Positions 19,490 to 33,845 of a stretch of 64,000 nucleotides of DNA are shown here, piece by piece. Under the pieces are notes generated by a model that worked only from the letters and a program-made list of their open reading frames with translations, ran no database searches and was not told the origin of the DNA. A program made the position numbers and the translations under genes. Positions within the stretch are counted from its first letter, which is position 1; each line of letters opens with the position of its first letter. This stretch comes from an uncultured Collinsella sp. (GTDB taxonomy: Bacteria > Actinomycetota > Coriobacteriia > Coriobacteriales > Coriobacteriaceae). Location of the stretch: positions 14,354 to 78,353 of the forward strand of contig CABUKS010000007.1 in the NCBI GenBank assembly GCA_902492235.1, given 5' to 3'.

Positions 19490-20566
19490 TCAGCGCCCAT
19501 ACCACCGACGTCTCCACTCCTCAGCCAAATCGGGCCGTCGCGGAATACCCGCCAACCTCATCTTCTCAACCAGCTTCCCCGGATTCTTGAGCTCATCAAA
19601 CGTAAACCGAAGCACCTTGTGCCCGAGCATTGTCAGATGAGATTCCCGCTAACGCTCTGCCACGAATGGGTCGACCGACTCCCGGACCTCGCCGCTCTGC
19701 AGGGTGTACTTCCCCTTTCCGTCGAGCTCGCCGATGACACACGTCCCGTCCTCGAGCTGCCAAAAATAGTCGACGCGAAATACCTGGCTCGGATCGAGCG
19801 GGTCGCGAAACTCCACCTGCAGCTCCGGAACCGGAAAGCCGTACGCAATAAAGAACGCTCGGAACCGAGACTCGCCGCCGTTTTCGGACAGCCCGTCCGC
19901 ATACGACGCAATCACCTGTGCCCTACGATACCCTCGCCTGCCCTCGCAATCGACGCGGAGGCGCTCGCACAAATCCCCACGTGATACGTCTTTCGCCCGC
20001 AGTGCAGAATCGGCAATCGCCAACCCGTAGGAGAACGGCGCACGCAGCAAGCAATCCTCCACCGTGCGCCAAAACGACGTCACCCGCACGCCATCAACAC
20101 GCTCGAGCGCGCCCGCCATCTGTGGACGCAACAACCTGCACCCGCTGCTCAACGTCACCGAACAACCCGTCTTAACAAGAAAACGCGGCCCAAGCAGATC
20201 ATTCGGCACCTCCAAACCCCATATCAGTGCGGCGTCATATCCCCAAAACGCCCAATCGGGATGAAATTCCGCAAGCCCTTTGATAGTCCTCAGCACTCGC
20301 TCCGCCGGCGTCAATGCATCCCAATCATGCTGAAAACAGAACAGGTACGGCTCGGGCTCCGCGATATCGTCGGTTCCAACATGGCCTCGCAGCCACATGA
20401 GCTCGGTATTGTCATGCGTTGCGAGCAGCGCACCTTGCTTGGCCGTCTCCGTGAGCCGCGCGAGCATCCTATTCCGCGCCAACGTGTTGCGAGTCGCATG
20501 TTTGTGTTTGAGAACGGTATTAGACACTTTCATCACCACCACGTCAGACAAATGGACCATCGTCAC
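19490..20566 (-). pseudogene. AbiEi/DUF559-like nuclease-fold protein interrupted by an in-frame amber codon
   Basis: The frame reads about 305 codons, meets TAG at 19651-19649, then continues 52 codons in the same frame to TGA at 19492-19490. The part after the stop (MLGHKVLRFTFDELKNP) is what a DUF559-type domain should end with. The preceding FRVDYFWQ...VIGELDGKGKY has the D...ExDGxxKY pattern of PD-(D/E)XK folds. The N-terminal two thirds resemble actinobacterial AbiEi-like proteins of toxin-antitoxin or defence context. A CAG-to-TAG change would explain the stop. Start is GTG 20566 or ATG 20560 after GGAGG. Hairpin arrays flank both ends, the upstream one ending 20 bp from the start. No toxin partner is adjacent. 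Confidence 0.7.
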
Positions 20567-20585
20567 CGCTGCCTCCGCTGACAAA

Positions 20586-20805
20586 TGTCTTGATCTGTAA
20601 CAGGAAGACAGTCTTTGAGCCTCTAGTTGTTACAGAACAAGATCTTTCGGCACCGAGTCCAGCCTTTGTCTCAATCTGTAACAGCAACGTCGACTTTTAG
20701 CCTGTAGATGTTACAGATCGAGACATTCTCCCAACCCGTTGCCGAACATCTCAATCTGTAACAGTTACGGGCCCAAACAGCCGCCAAACGTTACAGATTG
20801 AGACA
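20586..20805. repeat. 59-bp hairpin array D (three units)
   Basis: Units 20586-20644, 20667-20725 and 20747-20805, periods 81 and 80 bp. The third pairs CATCTCAATCTGTAAC with GTTACAGATTGAGA, a compensated version of the usual CTCG/CGAG pairing. It fills the gap between the nuclease-fold gene and the gene at 20841. Confidence 0.9.
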
Positions 20806-20840
20806 AAGTCAGGGCAGCAGGGCGACACCAGTCACATCCC

Positions 20841-21548
20841 CTACTCCCACTCCTGCTCGTAGATGTTGAGGGACTTTACGTAGCGCCCCTGGGCGCCCAT
20901 GATGTCGCGGACCAGACGCAAGAAGAAGCTGATGCACGAGGTGTCAAAGCCGTCCTGCAGGTCCTCCGGATGCACCGCGCCCGGCCCGTCGACCGCCGTG
21001 TCACTCAGGCGCGCGATGTCATACAGGTAGAGCTGCCCCGCCGTCAGCCAGACATCGTCGACGCACGCGAGCCGCACCGCGATCGCGCCGTCGCTCCAAT
21101 GCTCCTTTTGCACGATATGCGGGTCGTAGACATCAAAGCGAAGGTCGGTGCGCGTATCCTTCAGCACAACCATGCCGTTCGCAGGATCCTTGTCCAAAAT
21201 GCCAAAGCGCGAGAAATACTGCGTGTCGCGCACCTGCTCGAGCCGCTTGAGCGAGGCAGGCGAAAGCGATGCCGGCGGCTCATCAACATACAGCTCGAGC
21301 AGCGTCTTGCCATGGCGATAGGGGCGCTCAAAGAGCAGCCAATCGGTAAATGCCATGTTGTAGGCCATGATTTCATTTTGCGAAGGCTCGGTGCAATAGC
21401 TGAGCCATGGGTCGACAATGACCTCGAACTGTTCGCGCGCCGGCTCCAAAAACTGGAACTTCCGCAGCATCCAAAAATGGGCCATGTCGGCAATATCGTT
21501 GCCGACGGCTCCGGCTAGCTGCGCTCGGTCTAAAGCGTGGTCAGTCAT
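20841..21548 (-). CDS. Conserved hypothetical protein
   Basis: 235 aa, soluble, acidic, with many aromatic residues (DPWLSYCTEPSQNEIMAY, FTDWLLFERPYRHGKTLLE). No signal peptide, membrane helix or known catalytic motif is seen. The start at 21548 is well supported by GAGGAGGATGCC. The protein has the look of a globular alpha/beta domain but I cannot place it in a family. It is transcribed leftward, separated from the next gene by hairpin array D, so it is probably monocistronic. Confidence 0.75.
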   Translation of the reverse strand: MTDHALDRAQLAGAVGNDIADMAHFWMLRKFQFLEPAREQFEVIVDPWLSYCTEPSQNEIMAYNMAFTDWLLFERPYRHGKTLLELYVDEPPASLSPASLKRLEQVRDTQYFSRFGILDKDPANGMVVLKDTRTDLRFDVYDPHIVQKEHWSDGAIAVRLACVDDVWLTAGQLYLYDIARLSDTAVDGPGAVHPEDLQDGFDTSCISFFLRLVRDIMGAQGRYVKSLNIYEQEWE

Positions 21549-21845
21549 GGCATCCTCCTCAAACCGATGGACCTCAATTTGAGCTTACGAGGAGGGTGGG
21601 CAGCCACGACCAGCGCGGGCAAAATAGGCCTCCGGCCGCAAACCAGATGCTGACCAAACACTTGACGGGATGCTTGACCGAAAATGCGCACCGCAACAAA
21701 ACCGCAGGTAAACATAGACGGCCAACCCGCCCTTTTGAGCCAAGCGCCCCCGGCCACCACAGAAACAGCAGAGCACCACAACTCAAGAAGACGCCGAATG
21801 GACACTCGCGCGTCGACAAACGGACAAATCGGTCGCAAACCCGCA
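21549..21845. other. Intergenic stretch, nothing recognised
   Basis: Lies upstream of the hypothetical gene and downstream of gltD. ORFs on both strands lack ribosome sites and have unlikely composition. Confidence 0.4.
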
Positions 21846-21900
21846 AGGAGTGTCCCCGGGTGCCGGCCCAAAAGGAATGTCCCCAACTGCCGGCACTTTA
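21846..21900 (-). repeat. Dispersed intergenic repeat (GGGACATTCC...GCCGGCACCC...GGGACACTCC), copy 2
   Basis: Reverse-complement copy of the element at 2454-2505, with the same three blocks in order. Confidence 0.7.
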
Positions 21901-21938
21901 AAATGACCAGTCATTGGGGACGTTCTTAAATGACTACT

Positions 21939-23420
<1,482 letters not shown>

Positions 23421-23425
23421 GGCAC

Positions 23426-28123
<4,698 letters not shown>

Positions 28124-28305
28124 CGCGATCCTCCCCTAGATATTAGACAGTCAGTTGAATAGGCATACTAGGAGCATCGCCGACCCGTTGTGTTTCCCGC
28201 CCGTTTCGAAACAATCGCGTAACGCACGCCCTACGAGTGGGTGCCGCCGACCTCAAGGGCGACAACAAGGGCCCCAGGTTCGGCCCGTAAGCTCACCGCT
28301 TCAAA

Positions 28306-28524
28306 CATCTCAATCTGTAACAGGAGGAGCCGATTTTGGCGCTTAGATGTTACAGGTTGAGATTTTCTGCAGGACAGTTTTGGTTTGTCTCGATCTGTAA
28401 CACGAAGGGTCAGTTTTGGCGGTCAGCTGTTACAGATCGAGATTTTCCATAGGACCATTTCTTCCTGTCTTGATCTGTAACACCTAGACCCAATTTCCAT
28501 CCCCAGTTGTTACAGATCAAGACA
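28306..28524. repeat. 59-bp hairpin array E (three units)
   Basis: Units 28306-28364, 28386-28444 and 28466-28524, period exactly 80 bp. The third is perfectly compensated (CTTGATC with GATCAAG), while the second has CTCGATC with GATCGAG. It lies in the divergent gltB/Nramp promoter region. Confidence 0.9.
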
Positions 28525-28580
28525 TTTCGGCAATCCCCTTTCACCGTCCCATTCAAATACAACAATTTTGTTAGTCACGG

Positions 28581-28609
28581 TTAACTTTTTGGCCTAAAAC
28601 GGGTATCCT
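28581..28609 (+). promoter_or_regulatory. Candidate promoter of the Nramp gene
   Basis: TTAACT (28581-28586), a 17-bp spacer and TATCCT (28604-28609). The spacer contains GGCCTAAAA, part of an A/T-flanked palindrome that could bind a DtxR/MntR-type regulator. That last point is weak. Confidence 0.45.
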
Positions 28610-28645
28610 TTGCGGCGTCAAACAAACGGCACGCAGGAGCTCACC

Positions 28646-29902
28646 ATGCTCAACCATCTCAAACAACACTTTGGCTCGCACCGCACCGGAGGCCACGGAG
28701 GTCTGGATATCGCCCGGCATATCGGCCCCGGGCTGCTCGTGACCGTCGGCTTTATCGATCCGGGCAACTGGGCCTCCAACATGGCCGCCGGCTCGCAGTT
28801 TGGCTACGCGCTGCTGTGGATCGTCACGCTGTCCACGATCATGCTCATCGTGCTGCAGCACAACGCGGCGCACTTGGGCATCGCCACGGGCACCTGTCTT
28901 GCCGAGGCCACGACACGCTACCTCCCCCGCATCGTGGGACGCGCGGTACTCGCCAGTGCCTACCTCGCGACCATCGCCACCGCTATGGCCGAGGTCCTGG
29001 GCGGCGCGATCGCGCTCCAGATGCTCTTTGGGCTGCCCGTGCGCGCGGGCTGCGTCATCGTGGCGGCAGTATCGATGGCGATGCTCATGACGAGCTCCTA
29101 CAAGCGTGCCGAACGCTGGATCATCGCCTTCGTAGGCGTGGTAGGACTCTCGTTTTTGGCCGAGCTTGCACTAGTCAAGGTCGACTGGCCGCAAGCCGCC
29201 GCAAGCTGGATCACGCCCAGTATGCCCACTGGCTCTGCCGCGATTATCGTGAGTGTCCTGGGTGCGGTCGTTATGCCACACAACCTTTTTCTGCACTCCG
29301 AGGTCATCCAATCCATGCACTTCGAAGGCCAAGGCGAGCAGGTTATCGAAGAGCGTCTGCGCTACGAGCTCTTCGACACGCTCTTTTCGATGGGCGTGGG
29401 CTGGGCAATCAACTCGGCCATGGTCATCCTGGCCGCAACGACCTTCTTTGCGCACGGCATTGTCGTAGACGACCTCGCCGTCGCAGCGGCCACGCTCTCC
29501 CCCATCTTGGGCCCGGCGAGCTCGACCATCCTTGCGGTGGCGTTGCTGTTTGCGGGCCTCTCGAGTAGCGTGACGGCGGGCATGGCGGCAGGCACCATCA
29601 CCGCGGGCATGTTCGACGAGGAATACGACATCCACGACCGACATTCCTCGATCGGGGTGGCGGCCTGTTTCGTCGGCGCAGTGACGGCGTGCCTGGTCGT
29701 CCCAAATCCTTTTGAAGGTCTCATCTGGAGTCAGGCATTGTTGTCGCTTCAGCTGCCAATTACGGTCTTTGTGCTCATACGGCTCACCAGCTCACGCCGC
29801 GTCATGGGCAAATACGCCAACTCGCGCCCGCTCAACGCGCTGCTCGTAGGGATCGGCGTCATCGTGACGATTCTCGACATCGTGCTGCTAACGGGGATGT
29901 AA
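28646..29902 (+). CDS. Nramp-family divalent metal (Mn2+/Fe2+) transporter
   Basis: 418 aa with about 11 hydrophobic helices. Helix 1 has the metal-binding DPGN (GFIDPGNWASN), and helix 6 has MPHNLFLHS, matching the MPH motif of the family. It imports Mn2+ or Fe2+ with protons. ATG 28646 follows CAGGAG by 6 bp. It is a single-gene unit, bracketed by hairpin array E upstream and a half unit 29 bp after its stop. Regulation by manganese or iron is likely from the family. Confidence 0.93.
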   Translation: MLNHLKQHFGSHRTGGHGGLDIARHIGPGLLVTVGFIDPGNWASNMAAGSQFGYALLWIVTLSTIMLIVLQHNAAHLGIATGTCLAEATTRYLPRIVGRAVLASAYLATIATAMAEVLGGAIALQMLFGLPVRAGCVIVAAVSMAMLMTSSYKRAERWIIAFVGVVGLSFLAELALVKVDWPQAAASWITPSMPTGSAAIIVSVLGAVVMPHNLFLHSEVIQSMHFEGQGEQVIEERLRYELFDTLFSMGVGWAINSAMVILAATTFFAHGIVVDDLAVAAATLSPILGPASSTILAVALLFAGLSSSVTAGMAAGTITAGMFDEEYDIHDRHSSIGVAACFVGAVTACLVVPNPFEGLIWSQALLSLQLPITVFVLIRLTSSRRVMGKYANSRPLNALLVGIGVIVTILDIVLLTGM

Positions 29903-29930
29903 TTGGGATGGCGTGACTGTCCAGATGTAA

Positions 29931-29947
29931 CGTCTTAATCTGTAACA
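29931..29947 (+). repeat. Solitary arm of the 59-bp hairpin family
   Basis: CGTCTTAATCTGTAACA matches the left arm, but no right arm follows at the expected distance, so it is a truncated unit. Confidence 0.6.
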
Positions 29948-29980
29948 CGTGAGACCGTTTTAAACCGTCAGATAAATCAA

Positions 29981-30014
29981 AAGGGCCCCGGCCGAGAATT
30001 CGACCGGGGCCCTT
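29981..30014 (-). terminator. Terminator of the flavin reductase-rubredoxin operon
   Basis: AAGGGCCCCGG / CCGGGGCCCTT perfect stem with TTTTGATTT on the minus strand. It may also stop Nramp transcripts. Confidence 0.8.
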
Positions 30015-30053
30015 GGACAGAGCTATGTTCGGCTTTCGCCGTGTGTCTACGAG

Positions 30054-30197
30054 CTACTCCTCGACAAGCTCAAACTGATCGGGACCGACGCCGCACACAG
30101 GGCACACGTAATCCTCGGGCAGCTCGGGCGTGTCGACCTCAACCTCGTAACCGCAAACAGTGCACACAAACTTATACGTCTTCTTTTCCTCAGCCAT
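30054..30197 (-). CDS. Rubredoxin
   Basis: 47 aa, below the usual ORF size cut-off. The iron site is CTVCGYEVEV near the N-terminus and CPVCGVGPDQF at the C-terminus, the standard CxxCGY and CPxCG pairs. The LPEDYVCP spacing fits rubredoxin, though the loop between pairs is shorter than in free rubredoxins and resembles the small rubredoxin modules attached to rubrerythrin or flavin reductase. ATG 30197 has GAGAGGAG upstream. It probably passes single electrons to an oxygen- or peroxide-detoxifying enzyme together with the flavin reductase upstream. Confidence 0.88.
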   Translation of the reverse strand: MAEEKKTYKFVCTVCGYEVEVDTPELPEDYVCPVCGVGPDQFELVEE

Positions 30198-30235
30198 GAT
30201 GTTCTCCTCTCGAACGTGACTGCTGGTGTACTTAC

Positions 30236-30258
30236 TTATTAGTATATATTCTCAATAA
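30236..30258. promoter_or_regulatory. AT-rich imperfect palindrome upstream of rubredoxin
   Basis: TTATTAGTATAT/ATTCTCAATAA reads nearly the same on both strands and lies in an AT-rich 88-bp gap with promoter-like TATATT. Its size and composition resemble PerR/Fur-type boxes. Confidence 0.4.
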
Positions 30259-30285
30259 TATAATGCAAGTATTTTTAGAACATTT

Positions 30286-30789
30286 CTAGCCTTGATACGA
30301 CGAGGCTTTGGGCGGCGTCTTGCCCTTTAGCACCTTGTAATAGTAGTCGTACGTCAGCGGCGTCTCGTCGCTCAGGCGCTCGGCATCCTCGACCTCGCCA
30401 ATAAACAGCAGATGCGTGCCCACATCCACAGTGTCGATCAAACGGCAGCTAAACAGGGCCGCCGCATGCTCGGGCACATAGGGCATGCCCAGAGCCGTCT
30501 CGCGGGTCTCGTATTTGGCAAACTTGTCATAATCGCTGCTGGTGCGGAACCCAAAGTTACCGATGTAGAGCATGTCGGCGGTCTGATCGATCACGGTCAG
30601 CGCGAACGCTTTGGCCGATGCGATGACGCCCGAGGTGACATTGTCCTTGTTCACGGCAACCGAAATACGCGGCGACATGGACGTCACCTGCACCGCAGTG
30701 TTGATGACGCAGCCGGCGCGCAACCCGTCTGCCGCAGCGCTCACCACGTACAGACCGCTCGGCATGGTAAAGAACGCAGTTTTGTCCAT
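30286..30789 (-). CDS. Flavin reductase-like FMN-binding protein
   Basis: 167 aa of the flavin reductase-like split-barrel family. Typical elements are GLYVVSAAADG, NTAVQVTSMSPRISVAVNK and TSGVIASAKAFALTVI. In clostridia the same domain is fused to rubredoxin (high-molecular-weight rubredoxin); here the two are separate genes in the same order. It would hand NAD(P)H electrons to rubredoxin, probably for oxygen defence. ATG 30789 follows GGGGAG by 8 bp; the longer frame reads through a terminator. Confidence 0.85.
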   Translation of the reverse strand: MDKTAFFTMPSGLYVVSAAADGLRAGCVINTAVQVTSMSPRISVAVNKDNVTSGVIASAKAFALTVIDQTADMLYIGNFGFRTSSDYDKFAKYETRETALGMPYVPEHAAALFSCRLIDTVDVGTHLLFIGEVEDAERLSDETPLTYDYYYKVLKGKTPPKASSYQG

Positions 30790-30840
30790 AACGATCACTC
30801 CCCTAGCTCGGGCTGGAACCTCATGAATGTATGTACCCAC

Positions 30841-30874
30841 AAAAAAGGCGGCACCCATAACGGACGCCGCCTTT
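30841..30874 (-). terminator. Terminator downstream of smpB
   Basis: Minus strand AAAGGCGGCGTC / GGTGCCGCCTTTTTTG. It lies between smpB and the flavin reductase gene and separates their transcripts. Confidence 0.85.
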
Positions 30875-30916
30875 GAGACATATGTGTCAGAACAGTAAGA
30901 AAGATAAGACGCCCGC

Positions 30917-30983
30917 AGTTGCGGTGAAATAGGGACTGAATAGCCCCTCAAACAGGCAAAACAGTCCGTATCTCACCGCAACT
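30917..30983. repeat. 67-bp hairpin repeat (AGTTGCGGTGAAATA family), copy 3
   Basis: Arms 30917-30938 and 30962-30983, 23-nt loop, between the smpB stop and its terminator. Confidence 0.85.
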
Positions 30984-30995
30984 TATATAGAGCGC

Positions 30996-31466
30996 CTACC
31001 GGTTGCGTTCCTTAAGGGCGCGGTCGATCTCGCGTTGGACATCACGCTTGGCCATGTCCTCGCGCTTGTCGTAGAGCTTCTTGCCGCGGCCCAGACCCAG
31101 CAGCAGCTTTACGCGGCCGTCGGTATTAAAGTAGAGCTCCAACGGAACCAGCGCATAACCACGGTTGCGAAGTTTGCCGTCAAGAAAGTCGATCTCCTTG
31201 CGGTGCAGCAGCAGACGACGCCGACGGTCGGGATCGCGATTCCACACGCCACCATGGCTATAAGGGTGGATATGCAGTCCGACGAGCCAGCACTCGCCGC
31301 CACGAATCAGCGCAAAAGTGTCAGTGATCTGACAGGCGCGCTCGCGAATCGACTTGACCTCGGTGCCGCTCAGCTCAATACCGCATTCGAACGTCTCATC
31401 GATAAAGTACTCGTGATGCGCCGAGCGATTCTTGGAAATGAGCTTGCGTTCACGCTTACTGGGCAT
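30996..31466 (-). CDS. smpB: SsrA-binding protein
   Basis: 156 aa, complete. Family segments are ISKNRSAHHEYFI, GIELSGTEVKSIRE, RDPDRRRRLLLHRKEI and GKKLYDKREDMAKRD, the last being the C-terminal tail that acts in the decoding centre. It binds tmRNA and brings it to stalled ribosomes. No ssrA gene is visible in the window. ATG 31466 follows AAGGAGG by 6 bp, inside the end of the preceding TPR-like gene (11-bp overlap), so the two are cotranscribed. Confidence 0.95.
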   Translation of the reverse strand: MPSKRERKLISKNRSAHHEYFIDETFECGIELSGTEVKSIRERACQITDTFALIRGGECWLVGLHIHPYSHGGVWNRDPDRRRRLLLHRKEIDFLDGKLRNRGYALVPLELYFNTDGRVKLLLGLGRGKKLYDKREDMAKRDVQREIDRALKERNR

Positions 31467-32373
31467 CGCCGGCCTCCTTAGCGCCATCGGCGTTTGAGCC
31501 CGTAGCCTCGCGCTTTGCCTTGCGCTCGGCATTGAGCTCGGCATCGCTCTCGCGCACCAGTTTGATAATCGCCGCGCAGGCCTCCTCGCCCACCAAGTCG
31601 CGAGCACGCACCGTCAGGCGCGTCGCCTCCTGCTTGTCGCCGTCGCTTGCAGCATCGGTCGCGCACATGATCAGGCAGATGGCAATCTCGGCCGAAGGCG
31701 AGGTCGGCACGCCTTGCAGGGCCAATTCACCCATCACGTGGTCGTCGCTCTCATCAGCGGCATCCGGATAGGTGGTATGGATCTTGTTGAGCAGGCGCGT
31801 CGTATGCGCATCGTTGGGCGCCAGGCGCAGCGCCAGACGCGCGCAGCCCACGGCAGCCGAAACGTTCTCGGTCTCGGGCTCCAAGAAGTACTGACCTAGA
31901 TTGGCGTAAGCGCGGGCGGCGCACTTGCCATCGCTTGCACGCTCCAGCACCGAGAACGAGAGCGATGCCCATTCCTGCTTGTCCTCGAGTGCACGGAACA
32001 GCTCGGCCAGATCCAAGCGATAGTTGCAGTTCATGGGGTCCCAACGCACAGCCTGCATCAGGGCATTACGAGCGCTTACATAATCCTGCTGGCGAATGTA
32101 GGCAAACGCCATGTCAGAGTACAGGCGGTCAAACGGCACCTCGACCTGCACGAGCTCGCGCGGATCCTTCTCCACGCGGCGATAGGCCAAGCGCTCAAAC
32201 TTGCTATCGAAGCTAAAGTATTGGCGCTTCTCCTCCGTCTTGCACTCAGCGTCGATATACTCCTCGGCGAGCTCCACCAGACGCTCCAGCAGCGGCGTCG
32301 CCGTAGCCAGGTCGCCCTGCGCCAGATAGTTCTCGGCATACGTGATGTCTTGCAAGCTGATGGGCAGATCCAT
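31456..32373 (-). CDS. TPR-like protein, function unknown
   Basis: 305 aa, helical and soluble. Segments such as AENYLAQGDLATATPLLERL, AFAYIRQQDYVSARNALMQ and LGQYFLEPETENVSAAVGCA have tetratricopeptide-like helix pairs at about 35-residue spacing. The C-terminal 40 residues are charged and probably disordered. The protein is likely an interaction scaffold. It overlaps smpB and follows the tRNA pair. ATG 32373 follows GAGGAG by 5 bp. I know no defined role. Confidence 0.75.
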   Translation of the reverse strand: MDLPISLQDITYAENYLAQGDLATATPLLERLVELAEEYIDAECKTEEKRQYFSFDSKFERLAYRRVEKDPRELVQVEVPFDRLYSDMAFAYIRQQDYVSARNALMQAVRWDPMNCNYRLDLAELFRALEDKQEWASLSFSVLERASDGKCAARAYANLGQYFLEPETENVSAAVGCARLALRLAPNDAHTTRLLNKIHTTYPDAADESDDHVMGELALQGVPTSPSAEIAICLIMCATDAASDGDKQEATRLTVRARDLVGEEACAAIIKLVRESDAELNAERKAKREATGSNADGAKEAGDAQ

Positions 32374-32431
32374 GGCTACTCCTCGATCTGAGCGAAACAC
32401 GGCAGGCGCCGTATATACGGTCAATACACAA

Positions 32432-32457
32432 AACCCGGGTCTCTTACGAGGCCCGGG
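32432..32457 (-). terminator. Terminator of the tRNA transcript
   Basis: CCCGGG / CCCGGG stem around a 12-nt loop followed by TTTTG on the minus strand, just past tRNA-Glu. Confidence 0.75.
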
Positions 32458-32467
32458 CGTTCAATTT

Positions 32468-32544
32468 TGGTAGCCCGTACCAGATTCGAACTGGTGATCT
32501 CCGCCTTGAGAGGGCGGCGTCCTAAACCGCTAGACGAACGGGCC
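32468..32544 (-). tRNA. tRNA-Glu (CTC)
   Basis: Cloverleaf on the minus strand: acceptor GGCCCGT/ACGGGCT, anticodon stem CCGCC/GGCGG with loop CTCTCAA (anticodon CTC), T arm ACCAG-TTCGAAT-CTGGT. The 3' CCA is encoded. Confidence 0.95.
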
Positions 32545-32561
32545 ATATGTAGCAAATGCAA

Positions 32562-32635
32562 TGGCTGGGATGGAGGGAGTCGAACCCCCATTGACGGAAC
32601 CAGAATCCGCTGTCCTGCCATTAGACGACATCCCA
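32562..32635 (-). tRNA. tRNA-Gln (CTG)
   Basis: Minus-strand cloverleaf starting TGGGATG; anticodon stem GCGGA/TCCGT, loop TTCTGGT (anticodon CTG); T arm GGGGG-TTCGACT-CCCTC; 3' CCA encoded. It lies 17 bp before tRNA-Glu in the same transcript. Confidence 0.95.
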
Positions 32636-32679
32636 ATGACTGCATCGCTGCGCTCGGCTGTGCCTTTGCGCAAGAAAGA

Positions 32680-32708
32680 AATATACGGGAAGTCTCGCCG
32701 TGACGCAA
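32680..32708 (-). promoter_or_regulatory. Promoter of the tRNA-Gln/tRNA-Glu unit
   Basis: Minus-strand TTGCGT (32708-32703), exactly 17 bp, TATATT (32685-32680), 45 bp before tRNA-Gln. Confidence 0.7.
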
Positions 32709-32912
32709 GCCCCAATTTTGACTTTTTTTGAAATTCAGTCAAATTGGCCTAATTTAGTCCAAGCCGTGAAGGACCTGTGAAGCCAACCGCTGTACACGAA
32801 GGGCAAAACGCCGTGAGCGGTAGCCGTCAACCGTTGGCAGATTCTACCGTGAAAACGATAGCACCAGGCAACACAATCGAAGTATCAATGATCGCGTAGA
32901 TATCGAGGCACC

Positions 32913-33323
32913 ATGGACGAAGAGCTTGATTACCTATGGGAGACCCTGGGCCTCGAGATCACTGCCGACCTTTGGCCCGAACGGGACAAAATTCACCCCA
33001 CGTTACGCCCCGCCATTACTGTGGTGCAGGCAAAATACCGCCGTGCATCCTTTTTGATCATGCGGATGTCATGGCACGCGGGACTCCCCGACCTTAAGCG
33101 AATCCAGGCAAGCCTCGTCGAGTTGTCCGGTATGCCGACCGTCATATCCGAGGCGCACCTGGAGCAGCGCCAGCGCGAGCGACTGCAACAGCAGCGGATT
33201 CCCTTTATCTGCCCCGGCGTTCAGGCATATCTGCCCTTTATGGACGAGGAGTACTGGAGCGGCAAGCCCAACAAACACGTAAAGGTCTACGATCCGCACG
33301 AATGGGCACAGCTGGCGGACTGA
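32913..33323 (+). CDS. Hypothetical protein, possible helix-turn-helix relative
   Basis: 136 aa, soluble. The second half (LVELSGMPTVISEAHLEQ, QQRIPFICPGVQAYLPFMD) recalls a family in which an IPF(V/I)xPGxQxYLPF segment follows a helical region, seen in some MarR-like proteins of Firmicutes. The N-terminal part does not form an obvious winged helix, so DNA binding is only a possibility. ATG 32913 follows GAGG by 4 bp. It is a single gene divergent from the tRNA transcript and ends before a hairpin repeat. Confidence 0.65.
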   Translation: MDEELDYLWETLGLEITADLWPERDKIHPTLRPAITVVQAKYRRASFLIMRMSWHAGLPDLKRIQASLVELSGMPTVISEAHLEQRQRERLQQQRIPFICPGVQAYLPFMDEEYWSGKPNKHVKVYDPHEWAQLAD

Positions 33324-33340
33324 CTGGGGCAGGCCCGCCG

Positions 33341-33390
33341 GCGGAAAGTGCGTCCCACCCTGAGCACTCAAAACGGGTCGCACTTTCCGC
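33341..33390. repeat. Inverted repeat between convergent genes
   Basis: GCGGAAAGTGCG / CGCACTTTCCGC, with a 26-nt centre that extends pairing imperfectly. No T-run; probably another dispersed hairpin. Confidence 0.7.
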
Positions 33391-33395
33391 AGCCG

Positions 33396-33755
33396 CTACA
33401 GCAACGCCTCGGCCCAAGCCGATTCCCTAAAGCCGGGAATCGCAAAGTCGTCGCCCACCAGCAGCGGACGCTTGACCAGCATGCCGTCGGTCGCCAGCAG
33501 CTCGTAGCACTCCCGATCCGTCATGCCCGCATCCAGACGCGCCTTCAGGCCCAGCTCTCGATATTTCATGCCCGACGAATTAAAGAAACGCCGCACCGGC
33601 AGCCCCGAACGAGCAATCCAGGTCGCAAGCTCATCAGCCGTGGGATTGTCCAAAACGATATCGCGGTCGATATACTCTACCCCATGTTCGTCCAGCCATG
33701 CCTTGGCCTTCTTACACGTCGAGCACTTGGGATATTCAACAAACAGTACGGTCAT
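33396..33755 (-). CDS. ArsC/Spx/YffB-family thioredoxin-fold protein
   Basis: 119 aa. It starts VLFVEYPKCSTCKKAKAWL with the CxxC of the family, followed by the IVLDNPTADEL and LPVRRFFNSSG blocks; KRPLLVGDDFAIPGF is the typical C-terminal substrate loop. Both arsenate reductases and Spx-type regulators share this fold. No ars genes are near, and the ending suggests the YffB/Spx-like branch rather than true arsenate reductase. ATG 33755 follows GGAGG. Confidence 0.85.
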   Translation of the reverse strand: MTVLFVEYPKCSTCKKAKAWLDEHGVEYIDRDIVLDNPTADELATWIARSGLPVRRFFNSSGMKYRELGLKARLDAGMTDRECYELLATDGMLVKRPLLVGDDFAIPGFRESAWAEALL

Positions 33756-33845
33756 GGGAATCCTCCGAATATAAATCGGCCAACGCAGGCACACGCCACA
33801 CGAGGCGCCTTCGTATGATGGGCCATGTAGCCCGCGGGTCACACG

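Noticed and set aside
21545..21886. 113-codon minus-strand ORF in the gap before gltD
   Set aside because: It starts inside a dispersed repeat, has no ribosome site and its composition (many Arg, Cys, Trp) is unlike its neighbours.
30840..31000. tmRNA (ssrA) next to smpB
   Set aside because: The gap contains only a terminator and a 67-bp hairpin repeat; no alanine-type acceptor stem or tag frame is seen.
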